NCBI RefSeq assembly: GCF_004777465.1
Contig: NZ_CP038462.1
Span: forward strand, 3,410,001 to 3,474,000
Reading direction: 5' to 3'
Source: Nocardioides daphniae
Lineage (GTDB): Bacteria > Actinomycetota > Actinomycetes > Propionibacteriales > Nocardioidaceae
Length of the DNA: 64,000 bases
Every line of letters starts with the position of its first letter. Positions within the stretch are counted from its first letter, which is position 1. Shown here piece after piece: positions 35,921-44,501 of the stretch. A program made the translations under genes and the position numbers. The notes below the pieces were generated by a model. The model ran no database searches and was not told the origin of the DNA. It saw only the letters and a list, made by a program, of their open reading frames with translations.

Positions 35921-36091
35921 GACGTACGTCCTTCCACTCGGACTCCCCGGGCCGGATGCCCGGGACGCCTCGAGCGTCGGCGTACGCAGTGTCGTCGCGG
36001 CGACCCGTGCGGGTCGCCGAGGTGAACAGGGCGCGAAGGTGCGCACCCGTCAGTCGGCCAACGTCAGTCGGCCGGGCTCAGGGGGTCGGGC

Positions 36092-36733
36092 TCAGTGGGC
36101 CACGCCGTAGAGGCGGTCGCCCGCGTCACCGAGGCCGGGCACGATGTAGCCCCTCTCGTTGAGGCGCTCGTCCATCGCGGCGGTCACGATCGAGACCGGC
36201 ACGGTGAGGTCGGCGATCCCGGCCTCGAGGCGCTCGCAGCCCTCCGGGGCGGCGAGCAGGCAGATCGCGGTGATGTCGTCGGCACCGCGGTCGGTGAGGA
36301 AGCGGATCGCCGCGGCGAGCGTGCCGCCGGTCGCCAGCATCGGGTCGAGGACGTACACCTGACGACCGGAGAGGTCGTCGGGGAGGCGCTCGGCATAGGT
36401 GTGCACCTCGAGGGTGTCCTCGTTGCGGACCATGCCGAGGAAGCCGACCTCGGCGGTCGGGAGGAGGCGCATCATCCCGTCGAGCATGCCCAGTCCGGCG
36501 CGCAGGATCGGCACCACGAGCGGGGTCGGGGTCGACAGCTTCACGCCGGTGGTGGGGGCGACCGGGGTGGTGATGTCGACGCTCTCGACGCGGATCCCGC
36601 GGGTGGCCTCGTAGGCGAGCAGGGTGACGAGCTCGTCGGTGAGGCGACGGAAGGTCGGTGAGTCCGTGCGTACGTCCCGCAGGGTCGTGAGCTTGTGGGA
36701 GACGAGCGGGTGGTCCACGACCTGGGTGCGCAT
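36092..36733 (-). CDS. upp: Uracil phosphoribosyltransferase
   Basis: This 213-residue type I PRTase salvages uracil to UMP. It shows [16 protein letters not shown], the PRPP loop [18 protein letters not shown] and the C-terminal uracil-binding [16 protein letters not shown]. It is divergent from the tadA unit. Confidence 0.95.
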   Translation of the reverse strand: MRTQVVDHPLVSHKLTTLRDVRTDSPTFRRLTDELVTLLAYEATRGIRVESVDITTPVAPTTGVKLSTPTPLVVPILRAGLGMLDGMMRLLPTAEVGFLGMVRNEDTLEVHTYAERLPDDLSGRQVYVLDPMLATGGTLAAAIRFLTDRGADDITAICLLAAPEGCERLEAGIADLTVPVSIVTAAMDERLNERGYIVPGLGDAGDRLYGVAH

Positions 36734-36856
36734 GGGGCAACCCTAGACGAAATGGGCGTGAACTCCCCGGTCGAGCAGCCCGCTCCGGGGTTGGCCCCGC
36801 CGCCGATCTCTGTCAGTGTGGACGAGGTCCGGAGGGTCCACGAACGAGGGCGAGCG

Positions 36857-37363
36857 ATGTCGGAGTCTGGGTCGGTCACGCGGGTGGTGCACGACGACAC
36901 CATCGACTTCGCGCTGGCCGCCTACCGCACCGACGGCGAGTGGCAGCTCGGCGAGCTCGCCGACACCGCGCTGGAGTCGGTGGAGACGCTGGCCGCCGGG
37001 CTGCGTCGCTTCGACACCGGCGAGGGCGCCCTCGGCATGGTCGGGGTCGACGAGGACTTCTTCGTGCTCGTGCGGGTCGACGGACACGCCACCCGCGTCC
37101 TGCTCTCCGACGTCACCGCCGCGCAGGAGTGGGAGATCGCCGAGTCGGTGGTCGACTTCCTGGGGCTGCCCGACCCGGAGGACGACGACTACGGGCCCGC
37201 CGGCGACCTGGGGATCGTGGCCGACCTCGGGATGCACGCCGACGACATGGGTGCGCTGGTCGACGACGTCGAGCTCTACCCTGACGAGATGCTCTCTGAC
37301 ATCGCCACCCGTCTCGGGTTCGGTCCTGCCTTCGACGACGCCGTCGGCCTCGAGGGTCTCTGA
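36857..37363 (+). CDS. tRNA adenosine deaminase-associated protein
   Basis: This acidic 168-residue protein is found next to tadA in many actinobacteria and is named for that position. It has no recognisable catalytic motif; the core is an alpha/beta region (FALAAYRTDGEWQLGEL, VLLSDVTAAQEWE) with a very acidic middle (PDPEDDDYG). ATG at 36857 follows GAGGGCGAG. Its stop is two bases before the tadA start, so the pair is co-expressed. Confidence 0.8.
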   Translation: MSESGSVTRVVHDDTIDFALAAYRTDGEWQLGELADTALESVETLAAGLRRFDTGEGALGMVGVDEDFFVLVRVDGHATRVLLSDVTAAQEWEIAESVVDFLGLPDPEDDDYGPAGDLGIVADLGMHADDMGALVDDVELYPDEMLSDIATRLGFGPAFDDAVGLEGL

Positions 37364-37365
37364 GC

Positions 37366-37827
37366 GTGACGGGCCACCACTGGGACGAGGCGATGCGCCT
37401 CGCCCTCGCCGAGGCTGACGCCGCGCTGGCGACCGAGGACGTGCCGATCGGCGCCGTCGTGCTCTCGCCGACCGGACAGGTGATCGGCACCGGACGCAAC
37501 GTGCGCGAGGCCGACCACGACCCCACCGGCCACGCCGAGGTGGTGGCGATCCGCCGGGCCGCGCAGGCGGTCGGCGAGTGGCGACTGGAGGGGTGCACGT
37601 TGGTCGTGACGCTGGAGCCCTGCACGATGTGCGCCGGCGCGATCGTGCTGTCGCGCCTGGAGCGGCTCGTCTTCGGGGCGTACGACGTCAAGGCCGGCGC
37701 CGTGGGCTCGCTGTGGGACGTGGTGCGCGACCGTCGGCTCAACCACCGTCCCGAGGTGATCGCCGGGGTGCTGGCCGAGGAGTCGACGCAGCGGTTGGAC
37801 GCCTTCTTCGCGTGTCAGCGCGGCTGA
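37366..37827 (+). CDS. tadA: tRNA(adenine-34) deaminase
   Basis: A 153-residue zinc deaminase that makes inosine at the wobble position of tRNA-Arg(ACG). HAE (in PTGHAEVVAI) and PCTMC carry the zinc ligands and the catalytic Glu. GTG start. The neighbouring tRNA-Ser has a C at position 34 and is not a substrate. Confidence 0.93.
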   Translation: MTGHHWDEAMRLALAEADAALATEDVPIGAVVLSPTGQVIGTGRNVREADHDPTGHAEVVAIRRAAQAVGEWRLEGCTLVVTLEPCTMCAGAIVLSRLERLVFGAYDVKAGAVGSLWDVVRDRRLNHRPEVIAGVLAEESTQRLDAFFACQRG

Positions 37828-37843
37828 GGTCGCCCACTCCTCC

Positions 37844-37901
37844 GCAACTGTGGAGCTGATGGGCCACACGCCGGCGGCAGACGCATCAACTCGACAGTTG
37901 C
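37844..37901. terminator. Inverted repeat between tadA and a convergent gene
   Basis: GCAACTGT-x-GAG-x-TGAT and its inverse at 37885-37901 pair at 15 of 17 positions around a GC-rich loop. Likely a bidirectional terminator. Confidence 0.55.
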
Positions 37902-37913
37902 GCTCGTACGACG

Positions 37914-38255
37914 TCAGCCCAGCTGCGGGTCGTCGCGGCGCAGCGTGTCGATCACGATGACCGCCAGGTCGGGCTCCTCGCCACGGTGCTCCCGGGCCAG
38001 GGCCAGGACGTCCTCGACGGCCTCCTCCAACGTCCGGACCGGGTCGTCCTCGTGGAGGCCCCGGGTGCGGGCGATGATCGCGCCGGCGAGGTGCGGGGAG
38101 ATCTCGTCGTGGGCGTACGCCAGGTCCTTCGCCGCCTTGACCTGGCGCCTGACCCGCTCGAGCCGCACCGGCGAGACCGCCGGGCGGCTGGCGTAGAAGT
38201 AGACGACCGCGACGACGGCCGCGATCACCAGCACCATCAGCAGGAGCCTGATCAT
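37914..38255 (-). CDS. Small membrane-anchored protein of unknown function
   Basis: This 113-residue protein has one N-terminal hydrophobic helix (LLLMVLVIAAVVAVVYFYA), then a basic and largely helical cytoplasmic part (RVRRQVKAAKDLAYAHDEI; TLEEAVEDVLALAREH). No known domain is visible. It is convergent with tadA. Confidence 0.65.
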   Translation of the reverse strand: MIRLLLMVLVIAAVVAVVYFYASRPAVSPVRLERVRRQVKAAKDLAYAHDEISPHLAGAIIARTRGLHEDDPVRTLEEAVEDVLALAREHRGEEPDLAVIVIDTLRRDDPQLG

Positions 38256-38344
38256 GGCCCGAGTCTAGGAGCCGGAGACGCCTCCGGAGGGGCAGGTGGG
38301 ATCCGATTTAGTGCCCGGGTGAGGGGTCCGGTAACGTTCGTCGC

Positions 38345-38434
38345 GGTGACGTGTCCGAGCGGCCTAAGGAGAACGCCTCGAAAGCGTTTGTGGGCGCAAG
38401 TCCACCGAGGGTTCAAATCCCTCCGTCACCGCCA
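38345..38434 (+). tRNA. tRNA-Ser (anticodon CGA)
   Basis: The acceptor stem GGTGACG pairs with CGTCACC, followed by G and an encoded CCA. The anticodon stem-loop is AACGC-CTCGAAA-GCGTT, giving anticodon CGA; the variable arm is long (GTGGGCGCAAGTCCAC), as in serine tRNAs, and the T loop is TTCAAAT. It reads UCG codons. Confidence 0.97.
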
Positions 38435-38436
38435 GC

Positions 38437-38468
38437 AGTGAAGCCCCGTCCTCGGACGGGGCTTCACT
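38437..38468. terminator. Terminator after tRNA-Ser
   Basis: AGTGAAGCCCCGTCC and GGACGGGGCTTCACT form a perfect 15-bp stem starting three bases after the tRNA. It also lies after the convergent SGNH hydrolase gene and may serve both. Confidence 0.85.
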
Positions 38469-38488
38469 CGTTCCTGGACCCCTCCTCG

Positions 38489-39807
38489 TCAGGGGATCCA
38501 GACCGATGCCGTGCTGGACCAGGTGCCCTTGCCGTACTGCGTGTAGCCGCGCACCTGGTAGTCGTAGCGACGGCCGCCCGGCAGCATGAAGTCGTGGAAC
38601 GAGGTCGACGTGGTCGGCCACAGGAGCTCCCACTCGCCCTGGCCGACCCGCTTGCGGATCTCGTAGCCCTGCACGTGGTTGATGCTGCTCCACGAGAGCC
38701 AGAGCTGGTTCGCACCGCCGGTGGCCGACACGGTCGGCGCCGGGGTGGTGTGCAGGCGCGTGTTGGACCACGCCCCCGGGTCGCGGCCGAAGAACGACTT
38801 CACCGGCCGCACCGCGTACTCCGACCGCTCGCCCGGGTGCAGCGGGAGCGACACCGAGCGCTCGTTCCAGTGCCGCAGGGCCGTCACCGGGAACCACGGC
38901 GCGTCCGGATCGGTGGTGACCAGGCGGCGGTAGACCTGGTACTGCATGGCGCCCGGCACCTTGCTCCACGACAGGTCCACGTTGAACCCGTCGGGAATGC
39001 TGGTGAGCGTGGGCGGCGTACGCGGCCCCAGCGGCGGGTTGGCGAGCGGGCGCGGATAGCTGGTGCCGACCCCGAAGCCGGCCAGGGCGTCGGCGAAGGC
39101 GGCCGCGATCCTGACCTCGCCGCGCGAGTTGGGGTGGACCCCGTCGTAGGTGTGCAGCGCCGGGTCGAAGTCGGTCCGGGTGAAGGCCAGCCGGATGGGT
39201 GACCGGGTGGTGCTCATCGTGTCCCGGATGTCGACGATGCCGAAGTTGGCCGCGCGCGCCAGGTCACGGAAGTCGGTGCGGTCGGCCTGCAGCTCGATCT
39301 CGGTCGGCACCAGGGTGCCGAGGACGATCCTGACGTCGGGCTTCGCCGCCCGCGCGTTGCGGATGACCTGCTTCAGCGCGGCCGTCGGGTCCTGGTCGGC
39401 GGCGACGTCGTTGATGCCCATCAGCAGCAGGAGGTAGTGCGGCTGCGTCGCCTGCACCTCAGCCTGGATCTGGCTGACCTTGTCGGCAGCCCTCTGGCCC
39501 CACCAGGCGGCGTGGTCCTGGTCGAACGGGTGCACGTAGGCCATCCGGTCGGGGCCGGTCTGCGAGTCGGCGACGTTGTCGAAGAGGTGGCGCCGCACCC
39601 CGACCATGTCGGGCGTCACGTCCGAGGCCTTCAGGTGGGTGTAGAGCCGGTAGCGCCAGGTGAAGTCACCGGCGCTCCCCTGGGAGATCGAGTCCCCACC
39701 ACCATGATCCGTGGCGTCCCGCCGTCGGCGGCCACGGCGGACGAGGTCGGAAAGGCCAACCCCACCACCACCATCGACACGGCCGCGATCCACGCGCGTC
39801 CCCTCAT
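38489..39807 (-). CDS. Secreted SGNH/GDSL hydrolase with two fibronectin type III domains (frameshift near 39703)
   Basis: A secreted esterase of about 439 residues. From ATG 39807 it reads a signal peptide (MRGRAWIAAVSMVVVGLAFP, cleavage probably after the following SSAVAA), then the catalytic GDSISQGS, Asn in GINDV and Asp/His in DGVHPNSRG. The C-terminal 200 residues form two fibronectin type III domains (each with an LSW-S core and a Y-x-V-R strand). At 39703 a GGGG run must be GGGGG for the signal peptide frame to join GDSISQ. Likely substrates are acylated polysaccharides or lipids outside the cell. Confidence 0.85.
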
Positions 39808-39900
39808 CTGTCCTCCCGAGATCCTGACCGCTCCCTGCGGCCCTCAGCAACCTAGGGGTCACCGGCGACACCTTCGGGTGTGGTCACCGCTCGGACGTAC

Positions 39901-39934
39901 GAGGTCCCGGCCGGAGCGCTCCGGTCGGGACCTC
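39901..39934 (-). terminator. Terminator of the RTX-like gene
   Basis: GAGGTCCCGGCCGGAGC pairs with GCTCCGGTCGGGACCTC (17 bp, one G-U pair), downstream of the minus-strand gene ending at 39969. Confidence 0.7.
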
Positions 39935-39968
39935 GTCAGTGGTGTGCGAAGGACTCGGTGCGTCCCCC

Positions 39969-40898
39969 TCAGTACGGCCAGTCGTCCGGCGTCGAGGTCC
40001 GGTAGACCACCGACTCGCAGTCCCAGTTGAAGTAGTCACCGGTGGGCGTGCCGTTCGGCGCCACGATGTAGACGATGTCGTCGCCGTCGCCGCAGTAGAC
40101 CGCGTCGTAGTTGCCGTCGAAGTACAGCCAGACCGTGTCGGCACCGTCGCCGGCGTCGACGTAGTCACCGCCCGCACCGACGTAGAACAGGTCCTTGCCG
40201 CTGCCGCCGTAGACCGCGTCGTAGCCGTCGCCGTCGATCAGGAAGTCGGCACCGTTCTGACCCTCGATCGAGTCGGCACCGTCGCCGCCGTCCATGTAGT
40301 CGTTGCCGGAGCCGCCGGTCATGTAGTCGCCGTCGTCCTCGCCACCCATGAAGTCGTAGCCGTCGCCGCCGTGCATGGTGTCGTAGCCGTCGCCACCCCA
40401 CATGGAGTCGTCGTCGTTGTCACCCGACAGGTAGTCGTCGTCGCCGCGCCCCTCCAGGGTGTCGTAGCCGTTGCCGCCGTAGAGCTGGTCGTGGCCGGCC
40501 GCCCCGATCAGCGAGTCGCTGCCGTTCTGGCCGTACAGCTGGTCGCTGCCCAGGCCGCCGCGCACGATGTCGTGGCCGTTGTTGCCGTAGCCCTTGTCGT
40601 CGCCCGCGTCGAGCAGCAGCTCGTCGTTGCCGTTGCCACCCCAGGCGCGGTCGTTGCCGTTGCCGCCGACGACCCGGTCTCGCCCGGCGTCGCCGTAGAG
40701 GCGGTCGTTGCCGCCGAAGCCGCGGACGCGGTCGTTGCCGGCCCGGGCCGAGATCGTGTCGGCACCCGCCGTGCCGCGCAGGTTGTCAGCGTTCTTGGTC
40801 CCCACGATCACCGCTGCGTACGCCGACGGCGCCATGATGCAGACGGCGACGGCACCGATGAGTGCCACCCGCAGTGGACGCTTCCCCCGAATGTCCAT
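39969..40898 (-). CDS. Secreted RTX-like (hemolysin-type) calcium-binding repeat protein
   Basis: This 309-residue protein has a signal peptide (MDIRGKRPLRVALIGAVAVC, cleavage likely after APSAYA) followed almost at once by about 23 nonapeptide repeats of the type GG-x-G-x-D-x-h-x (for example GGNGNDRAW, GGDGYDTMH, GGSGNDYMD), which fold as a calcium-binding beta-roll. There is no attached enzyme domain and the last 40 residues close the roll with a likely disulfide (YCGDGDD, WDCES). Some repeats carry unusual YDTM/YDFM positions. Function outside calcium binding is unknown. Confidence 0.85.
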   Translation of the reverse strand: MDIRGKRPLRVALIGAVAVCIMAPSAYAAVIVGTKNADNLRGTAGADTISARAGNDRVRGFGGNDRLYGDAGRDRVVGGNGNDRAWGGNGNDELLLDAGDDKGYGNNGHDIVRGGLGSDQLYGQNGSDSLIGAAGHDQLYGGNGYDTLEGRGDDDYLSGDNDDDSMWGGDGYDTMHGGDGYDFMGGEDDGDYMTGGSGNDYMDGGDGADSIEGQNGADFLIDGDGYDAVYGGSGKDLFYVGAGGDYVDAGDGADTVWLYFDGNYDAVYCGDGDDIVYIVAPNGTPTGDYFNWDCESVVYRTSTPDDWPY

Positions 40899-41328
40899 GA
40901 TTGTTCCGTTCTGTGTGTGCTCGCCCGTGAAGGGTCGTTCTCCTGGACCACGCGGGACTGGACGTGCCCGGTGGACGTGGTGGTGCGCAGCACGGGACAC
41001 GGCGCCCACGCACGGTGGCGCCGACCACGTCGTACGTGGCTGACGGCCGGCGGTGTCACCCAGATGTCGGGCCGCGAAGTGGCACCGTCGACGGAGTCGT
41101 CGCCGGTGGTCGAGGCCGGAGACCGCAAGTGGACCTTCCCCCGAGATGTCCACGTCCTGTCTAACCCCCTCGACCGGCGTTGACCACCTCCCGATTTGGG
41201 GATTGGTCTAGACCAGCGAAGCGTCGGCGCGCTCCACCGGGGTGGACATCACGCAAACCGTCGCCTCGGGCCGCTAGCCTGCGACGCCGTAGTCCACCAG
41301 CACCGAAGACCGAAAGCCCGAGGTACAC
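40899..41328. other. 430-base region with a duplicated start segment and a DasR-type palindrome
   Basis: I find no convincing gene here. A segment at 41125-41152 is an imperfect copy of 40872-40897, which encodes the first residues of the RTX-like protein; it may be a relic of a second copy. A perfect 12-base palindrome lies at 41204-41215. The region should hold the promoters of both flanking, divergent genes. Confidence 0.5.
41204..41215. promoter_or_regulatory. DasR-type (GntR/HutC) operator
   Basis: TGGTCTAGACCA is a perfect palindrome identical to the core of the Streptomyces DasR site (dre, ACTGGTCTAGACCACT), which links N-acetylglucosamine supply to gene control. It lies 113 bases before the DUF4234 gene and about 305 before the RTX-like gene. 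Confidence 0.5.
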
Positions 41329-41763
41329 ATGTCCACCGAAGCCACCCCCGGATCCGCGCCCTACGCCCCGCCCGCGGGCGACCAGTACGCCGGCTCCGGC
41401 ACCGGCCCCGTCGGCAAGGTGCGCGGCACCGGCCTCGTGATCGTGCTGACGATCGTGACGTTCGGCATCTACTCGCTCTACTGGTACTACAAGATCCACC
41501 AGGAGATGAAGGCCCACTCGGGTGCCGGCATCGGCGGCCCGATCGCCCTCCTCCTCGCCTTCTTCGTCGGCTTCGTGATGCCCTTCATCTCGTCGCACGA
41601 GATCGGCAGCCTGCGCGAGCGCGCGGGCCAGGAGCCCAAGGTCTCCGCCGTCACCGGCCTCTGGGTGATCCCCGGCTGCCTCCTGCTGGTCCTGCCGCTG
41701 GTGTGGCTCGTCAAGACCAACGGCGCCATCAACGACTACTGGCGCTCGCTCGGCGCCGCCTGA
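41329..41763 (+). CDS. DUF4234-family membrane protein
   Basis: This 144-residue protein has a Pro/Gly-rich N-terminus of about 30 residues, then VLTIVTFGIYSLYWYYKIHQEM, typical of DUF4234, and two further hydrophobic helices with a basic/polar loop between. Ends INDYWRSLGAA. Function of the family is unknown. GAGG lies six bases before the ATG and a strong terminator follows. Confidence 0.78.
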   Translation: MSTEATPGSAPYAPPAGDQYAGSGTGPVGKVRGTGLVIVLTIVTFGIYSLYWYYKIHQEMKAHSGAGIGGPIALLLAFFVGFVMPFISSHEIGSLRERAGQEPKVSAVTGLWVIPGCLLLVLPLVWLVKTNGAINDYWRSLGAA

Positions 41764-41784
41764 CCGTACGCCGTTGACGCGCCG

Positions 41785-41818
41785 ACAGCGCCCCGTGCCA
41801 CGATGCACGGGGCGCTGT
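41785..41818 (+). terminator. Terminator after the DUF4234 gene
   Basis: ACAGCGCCCCGTGC and GCACGGGGCGCTGT form a perfect 14-bp stem with a six-base loop, followed by TTG. Confidence 0.85.
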
Positions 41819-41885
41819 TGCATCCCGCCCGCGACGACGGACCGGCACCCACCGGCACCCACCGCGACTGACCCAGGAGACACCG

Positions 41886-42836
41886 ATGGCGAGCGACTGC
41901 TGCGGCCCCGCCGCCGGCGGCGCGCCCGCCGCCCCGGGTGACGGCTGGGTCGACGCCCCGCGCCCGCCCTCCCCCGCGACCCCGAGCCGCAAGGGCCAGG
42001 TCCTGGTGCCCGGCGGCGACTTCTGGATGGGCGACTCGTTCGGCGAGGGCTACCCCGCCGACGGCGAGGGCCCTGCCCGCGTGGTCACCGTCCCCTCCTT
42101 CTGGATCGACGAGACGGCCGTGACCAACGACCGGTTCGCCGCCTTCGTCAAGGCCACCGGGCACGTCACCACCGCCGAGGCCGAGGGGTTCTCGGCGGTC
42201 TTCCACCTGGCGTACGACGGCGAGGCCCGCCACGTGCGCGGCCGCCCCGCCCAGGCCCCGTGGTGGCTGATGGTCGACGGTGCCGACTGGCGCCACCCCG
42301 AGGGGCCGGGCAGCGACGTCGCCCAGCGCGGCAACCACCCGGTCGTGCACGTCACCCACGCCGACGCCACCGCGTACGCAGCGTGGGCCGGCAAGCGGCT
42401 CCCGACCGAGGCCGAGTGGGAGAAGGCGGCCCGGGGCGGTCTCGACCGGGCCCGCTTCGTGTGGGGCGACGAGCTGCTGCCGCGCGGGCGCTGGATGGCC
42501 AACCTCTTCCAAGGTGACTTCCCGACCCGCAACACCCTCGACGACGGCTGGCTGACCACCGCGCCGGTGAAGTCCTACACCCGCAACGGCCACGGCCTGT
42601 GGCAGATGGCCGGCAACGTCTGGGAGTGGTGCGCCGACTGGTTCTCCCCCGAGACGCCGCTGCACCGCACCGACGACCCGACCGGTCCCGCGCAGGGCGA
42701 GAGCCGGGTGATGCGGGGCGGCTCCTACCTGTGCCACGACTCCTACTGCCACCGCTACCGGGTCGCGGCGCGCACCTCGTCGCCACCCGACTCGAGTGCT
42801 GCAAATCTCGGCTTCCGCTGCGCGAACGACGCCTGA
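41886..42836 (+). CDS. Formylglycine-generating enzyme (sulfatase activator)
   Basis: A 316-residue FGE/SUMF1-type oxidase that turns a sulfatase Cys into formylglycine. The C-terminal block GGSYLCHDSYCHRYRV with two copper-binding Cys, then ARTSSPPDSSAANLGFRC, matches the human enzyme's active site closely. RLPTEAEWEKAARGG and NVWEWCADWF are the other family blocks. AGGAGA precedes the ATG. The next gene encodes a Cys-type sulfatase, its likely substrate. Confidence 0.95.
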   Translation: MASDCCGPAAGGAPAAPGDGWVDAPRPPSPATPSRKGQVLVPGGDFWMGDSFGEGYPADGEGPARVVTVPSFWIDETAVTNDRFAAFVKATGHVTTAEAEGFSAVFHLAYDGEARHVRGRPAQAPWWLMVDGADWRHPEGPGSDVAQRGNHPVVHVTHADATAYAAWAGKRLPTEAEWEKAARGGLDRARFVWGDELLPRGRWMANLFQGDFPTRNTLDDGWLTTAPVKSYTRNGHGLWQMAGNVWEWCADWFSPETPLHRTDDPTGPAQGESRVMRGGSYLCHDSYCHRYRVAARTSSPPDSSAANLGFRCANDA

Positions 42837-42898
42837 GTCCGACGCCCCAGCCGATAGTCTCGTCGGGGCGTCCACACCAGAAGTCGGGAGAAGCCTGG

Positions 42899-44476
42899 AT
42901 GAAGAAGCGGCCATGGCTGGTCGGCCTCGCGGCGGCAGCGACGGTGGCGACGCTGACCTCGGGGTGCACCCTGGGTGACGAGCCCGAGGCGAAGCCCGGA
43001 CCGGGCACCGCCTCCAAGGTGCCGAGCGCCCCCGAGGAGGAGCGCGTCGGCAAGCCCAACATCCTGCTCATCACCGTCGACGACGCCTCCGCGACCGACG
43101 TGCTCGACATGCCGCACGTGCAGCGGCTCATCGCCGACGAGGGCGCCACGGTCGACACCGCGCTGGCGCCGACCCCGATCTGCGTCCCGGCCCGCGCCTC
43201 CCTGCTCACCGGGCAGTACACCCACAACCACGGCGCCCTGGGCATCTCCGGGCCCTACGGCAGCGTCACCTCCTTCATGGGCGACGGCAAGGACGACGAC
43301 ACCCTCCCGGTCTGGCTCAACGCGGCCGGCTACGAGACCTTCTTCGTCGGCAAGTACCTCAACGGCTACGGCAAGAACAACGGCACCGAGACCTACGTGC
43401 CGCCGGGCTGGACGCGCTGGCTGGCCAGCGTCGACACGACGACGTACGACTACGACAAGACGCAGCTCTCCAACAACGGCGCGGTCGAGGAGGTCTCCTC
43501 GACCTACAACGCCGACGGCTTCGCGGAGCGGGTCGACGACCTGCTCGGCCAGCCGCGGCGCACGACGCGCCCCTGGTTCCTGAACGTCAACTACGTGGCG
43601 CCGCACTTCGGCGGCCCGTGGGAGGACGACGACCCGAAGTACGTCGAGCAGGAGGTGCGCGGCAACGACTCCGCGCGCACCAACCCGCGCTTCCCCCCGA
43701 CGCCGTACGTCCACCCCGACGACCGCGACAGCTTCGCGACACGCGAGCTGCCCGACGACCCGAGCATGTTCTACGACGTGCCCGACCAGCAGGCGGGCCG
43801 GGAGCGGAAGTTCCTGGCGAAGCCGAAGCGCAAGCGCTACCTGCGTGAGCTGCACCAGCAGCGGCTCGAGTCGCTGCAGGCGGTCGACCGGGCCGTGGGC
43901 CGGCACGTCGAGACCCTCGAGGAGTCGGGCCAGCTCGACGACACGGTCATCGTCTTCACCTCCGACAACGGCTACAGCGTCGGCCAGCACAACCTCGACG
44001 GCAAGCTCTTCTTCTACGAGCCCCAGCTCACCGTGCCGCTGGTGATCCGCGGGCCGGGCGTGCGGCCCGACTCCACCGTGGAGTCGGTCGTCACCCATGC
44101 CGACCTGCCGGTGACGCTGGCGGCGATGGCGGGCGCGACCCCGAGCCGCCCGGTCGACGGGCTCGACGTCTCACGACTGCTGGAGCAGCCGGAGAAGTAC
44201 GTGGACCGCGTCGTCCCGCTCGAGGCGTACGCGGTCGATGCCCAGGACGACCAGCGGCTCTACTCGGGCATCCGGGTCGGCAACCGGTGGAAGTACGCCC
44301 GCATGAAGAGTGGCTTCGAGGAGGTCTACGACCTGGTCGAGGACCCCTACGAGCTGACCAACCTGGCCGAGCGCCGCCCGGCGCTCACCGCCCAGCTCCG
44401 CAGGCTCGACGAGCGCTACCGCGACTGCGCGGCCCGGACCTGCCCGCAGCTGGGCGAGGTGCCCGCCGTCAGGTGA
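42899..44476 (+). CDS. Lipoprotein sulfatase (formylglycine-dependent)
   Basis: A 525-residue type I sulfatase anchored outside the cell: lipobox TLTSGC near residue 23, metal-binding NILLITVDDASATD, and the formylglycine motif CVPAR in PICVPARASLLTGQ, where the Cys is the target of the adjacent FGE. FTSDNGYSVGQHN supplies later Ca/sulfate ligands. It would release sulfate from sulfated sugars or similar compounds. GGGAG is eight bases before the ATG; 62 bases separate it from the FGE gene. Confidence 0.92.
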   Translation: MKKRPWLVGLAAAATVATLTSGCTLGDEPEAKPGPGTASKVPSAPEEERVGKPNILLITVDDASATDVLDMPHVQRLIADEGATVDTALAPTPICVPARASLLTGQYTHNHGALGISGPYGSVTSFMGDGKDDDTLPVWLNAAGYETFFVGKYLNGYGKNNGTETYVPPGWTRWLASVDTTTYDYDKTQLSNNGAVEEVSSTYNADGFAERVDDLLGQPRRTTRPWFLNVNYVAPHFGGPWEDDDPKYVEQEVRGNDSARTNPRFPPTPYVHPDDRDSFATRELPDDPSMFYDVPDQQAGRERKFLAKPKRKRYLRELHQQRLESLQAVDRAVGRHVETLEESGQLDDTVIVFTSDNGYSVGQHNLDGKLFFYEPQLTVPLVIRGPGVRPDSTVESVVTHADLPVTLAAMAGATPSRPVDGLDVSRLLEQPEKYVDRVVPLEAYAVDAQDDQRLYSGIRVGNRWKYARMKSGFEEVYDLVEDPYELTNLAERRPALTAQLRRLDERYRDCAARTCPQLGEVPAVR

Positions 44477-44501
44477 CGGGCACCCTCCCTGCTGGGCGGG
44501 C

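Noticed and set aside
39969..40898. CRISPR array or DNA satellite suggested by the regular repeats
   Set aside because: The period follows nine-codon protein repeats with no conserved DNA repeat and spacer pattern, and no cas genes are present.
39939..41183. Plus-strand frame rich in VVAVAAV repeats opposite the RTX-like gene
   Set aside because: The periodicity is the mirror image of the GGxGxD repeats; the minus strand has the signal peptide and calcium-binding motif.
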